From positions 186,001 to 250,000 of the forward strand of contig CAZEAP010000001.1 of assembly GCA_964510315.1 (NCBI GenBank): a DNA stretch of 64,000 nt. The letters run 5' to 3'. Source of the DNA: CAZEAP01 sp964510315. Lineage in GTDB: Bacteria; Planctomycetota; Brocadiia; SM23-32. The notes beneath the pieces were generated by a model. The model was not told the DNA's origin and searched no databases. It worked only from the letters and a program-made list of their open reading frames with translations. Below, in pieces: positions 15,210 through 24,182 of the stretch. The position numbers and the translations under genes are program-made. The number at the start of each line of letters is the position of its first letter. The stretch's first letter is position 1.

Positions 15210-16655
15210 GTGCTCAGCATTCCCCGGGCCATCCGCCGATGGGTCCGCACCGGCGTCTGGGTGATCGGGACGATGGCGCGGGCCGCCGGACTGCGCCCGG
15301 CACCGGTGTCGGTCGAATCTTGCCGACGGCTGATCCTCTTCACCCGCTACCCCCGGCCCGGTGAGGCCAAGACACGCCTTATCCCGGCACTCGGGCAACG
15401 GGACGCCGCCGACCTGCAGCGCCGCATGACCGAACGGCTTATCCGGCGGGCGGGAGCCCTGGCCCGGAGGTCGCCCCTTTCGGTGGAGGTGTGCTTCGAC
15501 GGCGCCCGGGCCGCCCACGTGCGGCAGTGGCTGGGTCGATGGCCCCGCTACCGCCCGCAGGGCGGAGGAGACCTCGGGGAGCGGATGGCCAGGGCTTTCC
15601 GCTGTGCGTTCCGGGACGGGATGCGGCGGGTCGTGCTCGTGGGCTCGGACTGTCCCGGGGTCACCTCGGACTTGTTGGGGCAGGCATTTCGGGAGTTGGG
15701 ACGGGCAGATGTGGTTCTCGGCCCCGCGGCGGACGGTGGCTACTACCTGATGGGGCTGCGGCAGCCCGCCCCGGAACTTTTCCGGGACATCGCCTGGGGC
15801 ACGGACGCCGTTTTTGCCCAAACCGTCAACAGGGCGCGGGAGGCGGGACTGCGAGTGGGACAAGTTGCGCAGTTGCAGGATGTAGACGTTCCGGCCGACC
15901 TGGAGCGGATCTCCGGCGAGCGGGGGTTGCTCCCTTCCAGGCCGGCGCGCCCGAAGGTCTCGGTGATCATACCCACGCTGAATGAGGAGTCCTACGTTGG
16001 TGCGGCCTGTCGGCGGGCCTTGACGGGGCGGAACGTGGAGGTCGTCGTCGCGGACGGGGGCAGCACGGACGATACCGTTGAGGAGGCCCGCGCCGCAGGC
16101 GCCCGCATCGTGCAGACCGGACCCGGCCGGGCCCGGCAGCTCAACTCCGCCGCCTCCTCGGCGGAGGGCGAGCTGTTGCTGTTCGTGCACGCCGACACGC
16201 TGCTTCCCCTCGGCTTCTCCGAGCGGGTTCGGAAGGCCCTGGGGGAAAGGGGAGTGGTGGCCGGGACCTTCGATCTGGCCATCGGCGGTTCCGGGATAGG
16301 ACTGCGCCTGGTGGAGAGCGTCGTAGCGCTGCGGTCACGATGGGGTCAGTTGCCCTACGGCGACCAGGGGCTGTTCCTCACCCGGCGCCTTTTCGAGCGG
16401 ATGGGGGGCTTCGCCGAGATGCCCATAATGGAAGATTACGAGTTCGTGCGGCGGCTGGAGCGGCGCGGACGGATCAGAACAGTCCCCGTGCCGGTGCTGA
16501 CTTCCCCCCGGCGATGGCAGCGCCTGGGTGTGCTGAAGACAACAATCGTAAACTCCGCCGTAGTGGCGGCCTACCATCTCGGCGTGGATCCCGACAGACT
16601 GGCCCGCTGGTACCGGGGCGGCGATCTATGGGGCCGGCCGGAGAAGCCGGACTGA
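15210..16655 (+). CDS. Fused sugar transferase: DUF2064 (TIGR04282-like) plus family 2 glycosyltransferase (TIGR04283-like)
   Basis: 481 residues with two domains. Residues about 40-235 match the nucleotidyl/glycosyltransferase fold of the rSAM/selenodomain-associated transferase 1 family (FTRYPRPGEAKTRLIPALG, VGSDCPG and GPAADGGYYLMGL). Residues about 250-470 match transferase 2 of the same group, a GT2 enzyme (SVIIPTLNEESYV, VADGGSTDDT, FVHADTLLP, MEDYEFVRRL). The two are separate neighbouring genes in many genomes. Here they are one polypeptide, so they act on one substrate path. The GTG start at 15210 is uncertain; an ATG at 15273 would trim a basic leader. The partner radical SAM gene is not next to it. 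The nearest is the BioB-like gene 2.4 kb upstream. Confidence 0.88.
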   Translation: MLSIPRAIRRWVRTGVWVIGTMARAAGLRPAPVSVESCRRLILFTRYPRPGEAKTRLIPALGQRDAADLQRRMTERLIRRAGALARRSPLSVEVCFDGARAAHVRQWLGRWPRYRPQGGGDLGERMARAFRCAFRDGMRRVVLVGSDCPGVTSDLLGQAFRELGRADVVLGPAADGGYYLMGLRQPAPELFRDIAWGTDAVFAQTVNRAREAGLRVGQVAQLQDVDVPADLERISGERGLLPSRPARPKVSVIIPTLNEESYVGAACRRALTGRNVEVVVADGGSTDDTVEEARAAGARIVQTGPGRARQLNSAASSAEGELLLFVHADTLLPLGFSERVRKALGERGVVAGTFDLAIGGSGIGLRLVESVVALRSRWGQLPYGDQGLFLTRRLFERMGGFAEMPIMEDYEFVRRLERRGRIRTVPVPVLTSPRRWQRLGVLKTTIVNSAVVAAYHLGVDPDRLARWYRGGDLWGRPEKPD

Positions 16656-16665
16656 GGCAGGGGTG

Positions 16666-17034
16666 TCACTCCTCGCCCTGGATGTCCTCGAAGGTGATGA
16701 TCTCCGAGCCACCTCCCCCTTCGGGGGTGACGATGTTGCCTTCCTGCTGTTCCCGCAGCTTCTGAAGCTGGGACTGTAGGCGTTGACGCACTTCCTGGAT
16801 CTTCGGCTGTGCCGCGTCGCTGTACTTCTGGAACGCTTCCGCGACCGAATCGGCGTCTATCTGGAAGGAGATGGGGAACTGCTGTATGCCCGCCGGAGTT
16901 CGCATGTTGATGGCGGCCCGCCCGATGAAACGCGTAGTCTCACCTTCGAGCGACTCGAGCCGATCCACTATCTTGACGGGAAAATCGGAGTCGCCCGTTT
17001 CGTCTTCTACAAACTCCTGCTTCTGGTAAATCAT
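16666..17034 (-). CDS. Conserved hypothetical cytosolic protein
   Basis: 122 residues, no signal peptide or membrane helix. The first half looks like small beta-strands (FPVKIVDRLESLEG, FIGRAAINMRTPAG). The second half is a charged helix with coiled-coil character (SVAEAFQKYSDAAQPKIQEV), followed by a Gly-rich and acidic tail. The ATG at 17034 follows GAGGAC. It converges on the sugar transferase with a 10 bp gap. Family not recognised, and no function is assigned. Confidence 0.72.
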   Translation of the reverse strand: MIYQKQEFVEDETGDSDFPVKIVDRLESLEGETTRFIGRAAINMRTPAGIQQFPISFQIDADSVAEAFQKYSDAAQPKIQEVRQRLQSQLQKLREQQEGNIVTPEGGGGSEIITFEDIQGEE

Positions 17035-17342
17035 GCTGCGTCCTCACTGAAGCAAAGATTGCCCCCCTGATACGTCCACTAACGGGTACCGTAGCGCATC
17101 CGGCGGCAGCTCGCAAGGTCGCGGCCCCTCGAGCCGTCCTCTGTTCGTTGCGATCCGAACGGTCCTCAGGCGCCTCAGCGGGGCGGGCGGGGGTGGACGA
17201 CAGGCAGGTCCCGAGACCCGGCGGACCTACCCGCATGTGAGCCGAGCAGAACCGTAGCAGACCTGCGTAACACCGCTCAGGCCACCCTTTTTGCGGGGGT
17301 GCGCGCCGCCGGGATGCAACCGGAGGATGCCGGGCGACCCCG
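17035..17342. other. Intergenic region between two minus-strand hypotheticals
   Basis: No open frame with coding character, tRNA or convincing terminator was recognised. The upstream region of the 16666-17034 gene lies here, but no strong promoter boxes were found. Confidence 0.35.
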
Positions 17343-18248
17343 TCACAGTGTCCTGGCGGCCCAGAGGAGGTTTCTCTCGGCCCGGGCCTGCAGGTCGGCA
17401 ATCCGCCGCAGAACGTCCAGCCGGAGGTTTTGCTCCGGGTTCCACCGTCTCAGTTCCGCCGCTACGGCCGCGTAGGCGTCGGCGGCAACCCGGACATCCC
17501 GTCGAGGCCGGGCCGAAAGGGAGGATTCCCCGCGCAGGAAACGCGCGGCGGATTCGGCGCTTCCAAGGGCCCGTTCTGCGGCCCGGGCCGCGCATCCCAG
17601 GGCGTCGTGGTTCCGTTGCGGGCAGTAGGGATTGTCTGAGAGTTGCTCCAGCCACGCCGCATAGCCCCCGAAACCCAGCCTGAATCCGCTGCGCCGGTCC
17701 CTTCGCGCGTCGAGTCTGGCCGCCTGCCAGATCGCTTCCCGGTAGGATTCACCCCGGCTCAGGGTGCGCGCCGCCTGACGCAGAATGCAGAGCCGAGCCC
17801 CGGCGACCGGGCGAGGGGCGGGGTTACTCTCCACCGGGCTCGCCAGGGACCAGCCCGCCGGGTTGTCGGCCCAGCCGGTCAGCACGCTCCACGCAGGCCA
17901 GGAACGGCACAGGATTACCTCGGAGCCCCCGACGGCCTCGGCGACTGCTGCGGCAAACGTCTCCCAGCGGGCGGAGCCGCGGTTCGACGGCGAGACGTCT
18001 ACGGTGAAGCCCAGGGCGTGCCCCAGGAAGCGAAGTCTGTGACTGCCGTAGCGGTCCTCGTGGCAGAACGCGCACACGGCCCCCTCCCGCACCCGTGGGG
18101 CGAAGGCCGCCCCGGCGAGGGCATGAATATAGTGGAACGGGACCGGTCGGCCCCAGCACGCCAGGGCGGCCCGGACGCAGGCCGCCAGCGAATCGACACG
18201 ATAGCCTTCCGGGCATATCCGAACGGATCCTGACTCGGGGGGCGGCAT
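17343..18248 (-). CDS. Putative BtrH/C39-like domain protein
   Basis: About 301 residues from the ATG at 18248. In-frame starts also exist at 18317 and 18440, but the extra N-terminus is Arg-rich and looks non-coding, and none has a clear ribosome site. The order of segments resembles BtrH N-terminal-like proteins: VDSLAACVRAALACWGRPVP with an early Cys, then PFHYIHALAGAAF. A middle strand follows with WSVLTGWADNPAGWSLASP, and then GFGGYAAWLEQLSDN. The last third is helical with no further match. Members of this fold include acyl- or aminoacyl-transfer enzymes and Cys peptidase relatives. The assignment is tentative and the substrate unknown. Confidence 0.6.
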   Translation of the reverse strand: MPPPESGSVRICPEGYRVDSLAACVRAALACWGRPVPFHYIHALAGAAFAPRVREGAVCAFCHEDRYGSHRLRFLGHALGFTVDVSPSNRGSARWETFAAAVAEAVGGSEVILCRSWPAWSVLTGWADNPAGWSLASPVESNPAPRPVAGARLCILRQAARTLSRGESYREAIWQAARLDARRDRRSGFRLGFGGYAAWLEQLSDNPYCPQRNHDALGCAARAAERALGSAESAARFLRGESSLSARPRRDVRVAADAYAAVAAELRRWNPEQNLRLDVLRRIADLQARAERNLLWAARTL

Positions 18249-18515
18249 GGAGGATTCCGTAAAAGCCCAACTTTCGGGTTCGACGAACACGCGTCGGTTC
18301 CGCGCGGGCACTTCCATTCTGCCGCGACGGCCGCGGGCTGAACTCCCTTGCCACGACACCTCGGCACGCCTGACCCGGACGCCCCCGCACAGAATCCATG
18401 CTATACGATGGCAGACTTCTCCGCAAACCGAGTTCTTCACGCTGGCAGAGCGCTGCGGCGCCTCGTAGAATACGTAGGTTGACCGGTCGGATCGACTTCA
18501 GGGGAGCGGGAACCG

Positions 18516-19076
18516 ATGGGATGGCCGAGCCGGAGCCAGGCCGCAGAGGTCCTGCACGAGTGGACCGAGAACCCCAACCTCCGCAAGCACGCCTACGCGG
18601 TGGAGGCCGCCATGCGCGCCTACGCCGAAAAGCTGGGCGGGGACTCGGAGAAGTGGGGAGTGGTCGGACTGCTGCACGACTTCGACTACGAGAGACATCC
18701 GGACATGGCGGAGCATCCGTTTGTGGCCGCCGACTACATCCGGGAGCGCGGTTGGCCGGAGCCGCTCGCGGAGGCCGTCCTGGCCCATGCGGAGCACACC
18801 GACGTCGAGCGGGACACTCCCTTGAAGAAAGCCATCTTTGCGGTCGATGAACTGACCGGCCTCATCGTCGCCGTGGCGCTGGTGCGCCCTTCGAAGAAGC
18901 TCCAGGACGTCAGCGTCGAATCCGTTCAGAAGAAATGGAACGAGCGTCGGTTTGCCGCCGGCGTAGACCGAGAGATGATCGAAGAGGGCGCCCGGGAGCT
19001 GGGCGTGCCCCTGGAGGAGCACATTCGTGTTGTCCTGGGGGCTATGCAGGGTATTTCCGAGAAGCTGGGCCTCTGA
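18516..19076 (+). CDS. HD-domain (HDIG-type) metal-dependent phosphohydrolase
   Basis: 186 residues. The HD signature runs H25 (LRKHAYAVEAAM), then H54-D55 (GLLHDFDYE). HPDMAEHPFVAADYIRE follows, with further His residues in VLAHAEHTD and an Asp in IFAVDELTG completing the site. This small family is often annotated as HDIG domain hydrolase with unknown nucleotide substrate. The ATG start follows a GGGAGCGGGAACC stretch. The gene stands 37 bp before the ThuA-like gene and may be co-transcribed. Confidence 0.88.
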   Translation: MGWPSRSQAAEVLHEWTENPNLRKHAYAVEAAMRAYAEKLGGDSEKWGVVGLLHDFDYERHPDMAEHPFVAADYIRERGWPEPLAEAVLAHAEHTDVERDTPLKKAIFAVDELTGLIVAVALVRPSKKLQDVSVESVQKKWNERRFAAGVDREMIEEGARELGVPLEEHIRVVLGAMQGISEKLGL

Positions 19077-19117
19077 GCCCGGCGGTTTCAAATCAACGTT
19101 TTTGGGAGAGTGGATGC

Positions 19118-19780
19118 ATGAAGGTCCTGATGTCGAGGCACTCAGAAGGCTTCGAGCATGACTACCTGCCGCACGCCGAGGTGGCCGTTAAGAAACTGGG
19201 GCAGGATTCCGGCCTCTACGACGCCGTCACCACGGCCAGAAGCCGGCTGATTACCGCCGAAGAGCTTGCGAACTACGACGTTCTCATTTTTGCCACCACC
19301 GGGGAGCTTCCCCTCGACGAAGACCAGAAACAGGCGGTGCTGGACTTCGTCAGCGGGGGAAAGGGCTTCGTGGGCATCCACAACGCCACCGACACCTGCT
19401 ACGAGTGGGAGGAATACGGCGAAATGCTGGGCGGCTACTTCAACGGACATCCCTGGCACGAGGAAGTCAGGGTCAACGTCGAAGACACCGACCATCCCGT
19501 CACCGCTATGCTGGGGGATTCCTTCACGGTTACCGACGAGATCTACACCTTCCGCAATTGGGACCGCGACCGTACGCACGTCCTGATGTCCCTGGACAAC
19601 GACTCGGTGGACGTCTCAAAAGGCAACCGGGACGACGACGATTACGCGCTCGGCTGGTGCCATCCCTACGGCGAGGGCCGCGTTGTGTACACCGGCTTCG
19701 GTCACCCGCCTGAACTGTGGGAGCAGCCCTGGTTCCTGGAGCACATCCTGGCCTGCATCAAATGGGCCGGCCAGAGCTGA
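19118..19780 (+). CDS. ThuA-like (trehalose-utilisation) domain protein
   Basis: 220 residues with the class I glutamine-amidotransferase-like fold of ThuA: YDVLIFATTGELPL, GKGFVGIHNATDTCYEWEEY, MLGGYFNGHPWHEEV and a C-terminal GRVVYTGFGHPPELW. ThuA proteins modify or handle disaccharides and related sugars; the exact reaction is not settled. The ATG at 19118 is read after GGGAGAGTGG; an overlapping ATG at 19114 is in another frame. It is followed after 32 bp by the transglutaminase-like gene. Confidence 0.88.
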   Translation: MKVLMSRHSEGFEHDYLPHAEVAVKKLGQDSGLYDAVTTARSRLITAEELANYDVLIFATTGELPLDEDQKQAVLDFVSGGKGFVGIHNATDTCYEWEEYGEMLGGYFNGHPWHEEVRVNVEDTDHPVTAMLGDSFTVTDEIYTFRNWDRDRTHVLMSLDNDSVDVSKGNRDDDDYALGWCHPYGEGRVVYTGFGHPPELWEQPWFLEHILACIKWAGQS

Positions 19781-19812
19781 GCCGACCCACCGACGGAAGG
19801 GAGAGCGATGCC

Positions 19813-21330
19813 GTGAACAGCTCCACGAAAGCCGCCCGATGGACCGTCGGCCTGCTGGCGGCCGCCTGCTTACTGGTTCTCCACGCCGCGCCCGTTCGGG
19901 CCGAGGCGGAGGGGACTGTTCTGCGGGAGGAGTGGCACGCTCTCTACGTTAACGGCAGGAAGTGCGGACATCAGCATTACGTCACCCGCCCGGTGCGGAA
20001 GGACGGACGCCTGCTGTTCCGGACCAGCATCGAGCAGGCATTTTCCATCCGCAGGGGAGGGATGACGCTCCAGTTCGACGTTGACAAAACGGTGACCGAG
20101 GACGAGAGCGGGCTGGTGGTGAGTTTCCGCCTCGACTCCCGGCAGGGCCCGCTCCGGCAGGTCACCGAGGGGCACGTCGAGGGCCAGGAGCTGGTGCTGA
20201 AATCCGGCGTGGGAGGGGAGGCCGCGGTAACCCGCATCCCGGCCCCCCGGGGACTCTGCCCGTGGGCTGTCGACCGTCTGCGGCGTCGCCAGGGCTTCGA
20301 GCCGGGCACCAGCTACAGCTTCAATGCCTTCGTGCCCGAGTTTCCTTCCCGGGCTCTCGAAACATCGGTCACCGTCGGCCCCACGGTGCCGGTTCACACC
20401 TACAAGGGCGTTCAGCAGTTGCACAAGCTGGACTACCGGGTCAGTCTGCTCTCCGGGCTCGAGGCGACCGACTGGGTGGACGAGGAGAACACCACGTGGC
20501 GTTCGCGGGCGACGGCCGGGCCGGGGCTGCAGATGGAATTCCGGCTCGTGCCGCGGGAGCAGGCCCTTCTGCCAGGCCGGCCCGCCGACATCCTGGTCGC
20601 CAGCTTCGTCAAGACCGACCGGGAAATACCTCGGCCACGGGAACTGGAGCGTCTGCGTCTGCTGCTCCTGCCAAAAGGTGAAGGCAGCAAGCTGGCCGAG
20701 CTGCCGGCCGGTCCCCACCAGCGGGTCGAGCGAACGGCGGAGGGCCTGGTGGTGACGATCCGGCGCGCCCGTCCTTCACCCGAGAAGTCCTACAGGTTGC
20801 CCTACCGGGGCAAGGCGCATCGGAACCTGCTCGCCCCCAACCGATGGATGCAGACCGAGGATGCCTCCGTGTCGGCGGCCGCTCGGGAGGCTCTCGCCGG
20901 CACGGAGGACGCCCTGACGGCCGCGCGGCGAATCGAGGATTACGTCTCGGCCAAGATCACGCGCAAGGACCTGAGCCGGGGTATGGGCACGGCCCTGGAC
21001 GCGCTGCGGGACGGCAGCGGCGACTGCACCGAGCACGCCGTTCTGGTGGCCGCCCTGGCCCGGGCCTCGGGCATGCCCGCCCGCGTGGTGGCGGGGCTGG
21101 CCTACGTGAAGGACTGGCCCGGCGTCGGAGACACCTTCGGCTACCACATGTGGACGGAAGTCTGGGTAGGGCAGTGGCTGCCTCTGGACGGGGCCCTCGG
21201 CGGCCACGACGCCACCCACCTGGCCATGACGAGGAGCGACATGAACAGCCCGGACGCCCTGCCGGGCGTGGTGGGGATAATCGCCTTCCTGGGTAAGATC
21301 AAGGTTCGCGTGCTGGAGGTGGGGCGTTGA
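19813..21330 (+). CDS. Secreted transglutaminase-like (cysteine protease fold) protein
   Basis: 505 residues from a GTG at 19813, preceded by GAAGGGAG. An N-terminal signal peptide ends around APVRAEAEG (about residue 30). The first 350 residues are beta-rich and resemble the N-terminal part of exported transglutaminase-like proteins. The core domain is near the end, with Cys405 (GDCTEHA), His445 (GYHMWTEVWVG) and Asp459 (LPLDG) as the triad. Such proteins act outside the cytoplasm on peptides or proteins and often sit beside MoxR/DUF58/DUF4129 genes, as here. It lies upstream of UPF0182, with a separate promoter candidate between them. Confidence 0.88.
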   Translation: MNSSTKAARWTVGLLAAACLLVLHAAPVRAEAEGTVLREEWHALYVNGRKCGHQHYVTRPVRKDGRLLFRTSIEQAFSIRRGGMTLQFDVDKTVTEDESGLVVSFRLDSRQGPLRQVTEGHVEGQELVLKSGVGGEAAVTRIPAPRGLCPWAVDRLRRRQGFEPGTSYSFNAFVPEFPSRALETSVTVGPTVPVHTYKGVQQLHKLDYRVSLLSGLEATDWVDEENTTWRSRATAGPGLQMEFRLVPREQALLPGRPADILVASFVKTDREIPRPRELERLRLLLLPKGEGSKLAELPAGPHQRVERTAEGLVVTIRRARPSPEKSYRLPYRGKAHRNLLAPNRWMQTEDASVSAAAREALAGTEDALTAARRIEDYVSAKITRKDLSRGMGTALDALRDGSGDCTEHAVLVAALARASGMPARVVAGLAYVKDWPGVGDTFGYHMWTEVWVGQWLPLDGALGGHDATHLAMTRSDMNSPDALPGVVGIIAFLGKIKVRVLEVGR

Positions 21331-21360
21331 GCGGGGGCGGCGTGCGTCGGGGGCTGTAAG

Positions 21361-21389
21361 TGGACAGTTCGGCCGAATTCCTCTAAACT
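21361..21389 (+). promoter_or_regulatory. Sigma-70 promoter candidate for the UPF0182 gene
   Basis: TGGACA at 21361-21366, 17 bp, then TAAACT at 21384-21389. It lies about 45 bp before the preferred GTG start at 21435. Confidence 0.55.
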
Positions 21390-21434
21390 GTTGTGACGAT
21401 CCGGAGTTTCCGCCGGCGGTTGCTGGAGGGTGCG

Positions 21435-24182
21435 GTGAACCGAAAGGCCGTCAGAACGGTCGTAACGCTGGTAGTTGCCGTTGTGGCGCTCGTGGTTCTT
21501 CTGCGGGTGCTGCCGCTGCTGCTGTTCCGCTACTGGTGGTTCGAGGCCGTCCGCCATCCCGCCGTGTTCACCCGCATCCTTTGGGCGCGCGTATGGCTGT
21601 GGTTTGTGGGCTTTGCGCTGGCGTTCGGGGCGGGCGCCTCCGGCATATTGCTGGCGCGAGCACGAACCGCGCCGGGGGAAGTCGCCTACTACCGCTGGGG
21701 CCCCCACACCCTGCGCCTCTCCACCCTTCGCCGATTCGGCACCTATGCCTGCTGGGGAGTGGCGGTGCTGGCCGGGTTGCTGTGCGCTTCGATGGTCTCC
21801 GCGCTGTGGCGACCCATCCTGCTGTTCCTCCACCGGATGCCCTTCGGGGCGGAGGATCCCATCTTCGGACACGATCTGGGTTTCTACGTGTTCGTCTACC
21901 CCATGGCCAAGGTGTTGCATCCGCTGCTGATGATCCTTGTCTGGCTGTCGCTGGGCCTCTCTGCGGCGGTGTATCTGGCGTCCGGAACATTCATGGTGAA
22001 AAGCGTGACGGAGCTTCCCCGCCGCGTCTTCTCCCACCTCTCCAGGGGGGTCGGCGTGATCCTGCTTCTTAGCGCCGTGGGCTACCTTCTGCAGCGCTAC
22101 GGCCTGCTGTTCAGCGCGCAGGGCGCGCTCTACGGTGCGGGCTACACGGACGTGAAAGCCCGGCTGCTGGGCTACTGGGTGATGTTCGCGGCCAGCCTGG
22201 CTGCCGGGGGCGTTTTCTTGTGGACGGCCTCGCCCCGCGCCCTCGGGCGCGCGGCCGTGGCCCTGGCGGGGTGGGCGGGTTGCGCCGTCATCTTCCTGCT
22301 GGTCATCCCCCCCGCCGTTCAGGCCCTGCGGGTGGAGCCGAACGAACTGGAGCTGGAGAAGCCCTACCTGCGCCACGCCATTAAGCACACCCTTTCGGCC
22401 TATGACCTGCACGACGTAAAAGAGGTCCCCTACCGGGTGAAGGAGGAGATAGCCTACGAAGACCTCCAGGCCGAGCGGGGGACGGTCAACAATATCCGGG
22501 TGTGGGACAAGGGACCGTTGGCCGAAATCTACGGCCAGAAACAGGGCCTCCGCTCCTACTATGACTTCTCCGGCATCACCGTGGACCGCTATCAAGTGGA
22601 GGGCGAGCTTACCCAGATGATGCTCTCGCTACGGGAGCTGCGTCACGAGAAGCTGCCGGAGAAAGCCCAGACCTGGGTCAATATGCGCCTGCAGTACACC
22701 CACGGCTACGGCCTCTGCGCCAACCCGGTCAACCGGCACACCGAGGAAGGGTTTCCGGTCCTGCTGATCCGTGACATACCGCCGGAAACCGTCCCCGAGC
22801 TGCCCGTGAGGCGCCCACAGATATACTACGGGCGGCTGACCAGGGACTACGTTTTCGTAAAGACCCGAACGGACGAGTTCGACTACCCGGCGGGCGCGGA
22901 GAACCGCTACATCAACTACGACGGGGAAGGCGGGGTGCCGATCGGGGGAGCCCTGAGAAAGCTCATCTTCGCGCTGCAACTGGGTGACATGAATATCCTC
23001 CTCTCCGATGACCTGCAGCAGGGCAGTCGCGTCATGTACCTTCGAACGGTCGAGCAGCGCGTGCGCAGGCTGGCTCCCTACCTGAGGCTGGACCGCGACC
23101 CCTACGCCGTCCTCCACGAGGGCCGCCTCTACTGGATCCAGGACGCCTACACCGTCAGCAGGTACTACCCCTACAGCGAGCCGGCCGCCGGTGGCAGATA
23201 CAACTACATTCGCAACTCCGTAAAGGCCGTGGTGGACGCCTATGACGGAACGGTTACCTTCTACGTCGCAGACGATGCGGACCCCCTGATCAAGGCATAC
23301 AGCCGCATCTTTCCCGAACTGTATACCCCCATCTCCGAGATGCCCGACGGGCTGCGCCGCCACATTCGCTATCCCCGCGATCTGTTCGCGGTGCAGGCCG
23401 ACAAGTACCGCCGCTACCACATGCGCGACCCCCGCGTGTTCTACCAGGAGGAGGACCTCTGGGAGGTGCCCCTGGAGAAATACCGCGGGCGCGCCCGCCT
23501 GGTCCAGAGCTATTACGTGACGATGCGCGTGGCGGAAAACGAAAGTGCGGAGTTCATCCTCATGCTCCCGTTCACCCCCAAGGGCAAGCCGAACATGATC
23601 GCCTGGCTGAGCGCGCGCTGCGACGGGGAACACTACGGGGAGCTGATGGCGTTCATCTTCCCCAAACGCAAGCTGGTTTACGGCCCCCAGCAGGTGGAAG
23701 CGCGCATCGACCAGCAGCCGGACATCTCCAAACAGCTCAGCCTCTGGAGCCAGCGCGGCAGCGAGGTGATACGGGGCAACCTGCTGGTCATCCCGGTCGC
23801 CGGCAGCATTCTCTACGTCGAACCGCTCTATCTTCAGGCCCAAAGCGGCGCCGTCCCCCAGCTCAAGAGGATCATCACCTCCTCCGGCGAGCACGTGGCA
23901 ATGCGCCCGACCCTGGAAGGTTCGCTCAAGGCCCTGTTCGAGCGGGCCCCTGCGGTGGCCGAAGAGGCGCCGCCGCCGAAGGCCGAGGCACCTGCGGCCG
24001 CCCGGCAGGCGCGGGCGATCCTGGAGGAGGCCCGCAGGCACTTCCGGGAAGCACGGGAAGCCCTGAAGGAGGGGGACTTTGCCCGCTACGGCCGCCGTAT
24101 GGAGCAGATGGCGGATGCGCTGGAGCAGCTCGACGAGTCGCTGACGGAGGAGCCGGAGCCGGCGGAGGCCGAAGCTCAGTGA
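21435..24182 (+). CDS. UPF0182-family large membrane protein
   Basis: 915 residues from a GTG at 21435, which follows GGAGG. A GTG at 21393 would add 14 residues but has no ribosome site. About seven hydrophobic helices occupy the first ~310 residues, with signatures FRYWWFEAVRHPAVF, HDLGFYVFVYPM and GYTDVKARL. A long extracytoplasmic domain follows: YDFSGITVDRYQVEG, YTHGYGLCANPVN, FIFPKRKLVYGPQQVEARID and WSQRGSEVIRGNLLVIPV. The C-terminus is a charged coiled-coil-like tail (ARQARAILEEARRHFREA). Length and order fit UPF0182/PF03699, whose function is unknown. The stop overlaps the next gene as GTGA. Confidence 0.95.
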   Translation: MNRKAVRTVVTLVVAVVALVVLLRVLPLLLFRYWWFEAVRHPAVFTRILWARVWLWFVGFALAFGAGASGILLARARTAPGEVAYYRWGPHTLRLSTLRRFGTYACWGVAVLAGLLCASMVSALWRPILLFLHRMPFGAEDPIFGHDLGFYVFVYPMAKVLHPLLMILVWLSLGLSAAVYLASGTFMVKSVTELPRRVFSHLSRGVGVILLLSAVGYLLQRYGLLFSAQGALYGAGYTDVKARLLGYWVMFAASLAAGGVFLWTASPRALGRAAVALAGWAGCAVIFLLVIPPAVQALRVEPNELELEKPYLRHAIKHTLSAYDLHDVKEVPYRVKEEIAYEDLQAERGTVNNIRVWDKGPLAEIYGQKQGLRSYYDFSGITVDRYQVEGELTQMMLSLRELRHEKLPEKAQTWVNMRLQYTHGYGLCANPVNRHTEEGFPVLLIRDIPPETVPELPVRRPQIYYGRLTRDYVFVKTRTDEFDYPAGAENRYINYDGEGGVPIGGALRKLIFALQLGDMNILLSDDLQQGSRVMYLRTVEQRVRRLAPYLRLDRDPYAVLHEGRLYWIQDAYTVSRYYPYSEPAAGGRYNYIRNSVKAVVDAYDGTVTFYVADDADPLIKAYSRIFPELYTPISEMPDGLRRHIRYPRDLFAVQADKYRRYHMRDPRVFYQEEDLWEVPLEKYRGRARLVQSYYVTMRVAENESAEFILMLPFTPKGKPNMIAWLSARCDGEHYGELMAFIFPKRKLVYGPQQVEARIDQQPDISKQLSLWSQRGSEVIRGNLLVIPVAGSILYVEPLYLQAQSGAVPQLKRIITSSGEHVAMRPTLEGSLKALFERAPAVAEEAPPPKAEAPAAARQARAILEEARRHFREAREALKEGDFARYGRRMEQMADALEQLDESLTEEPEPAEAEAQ

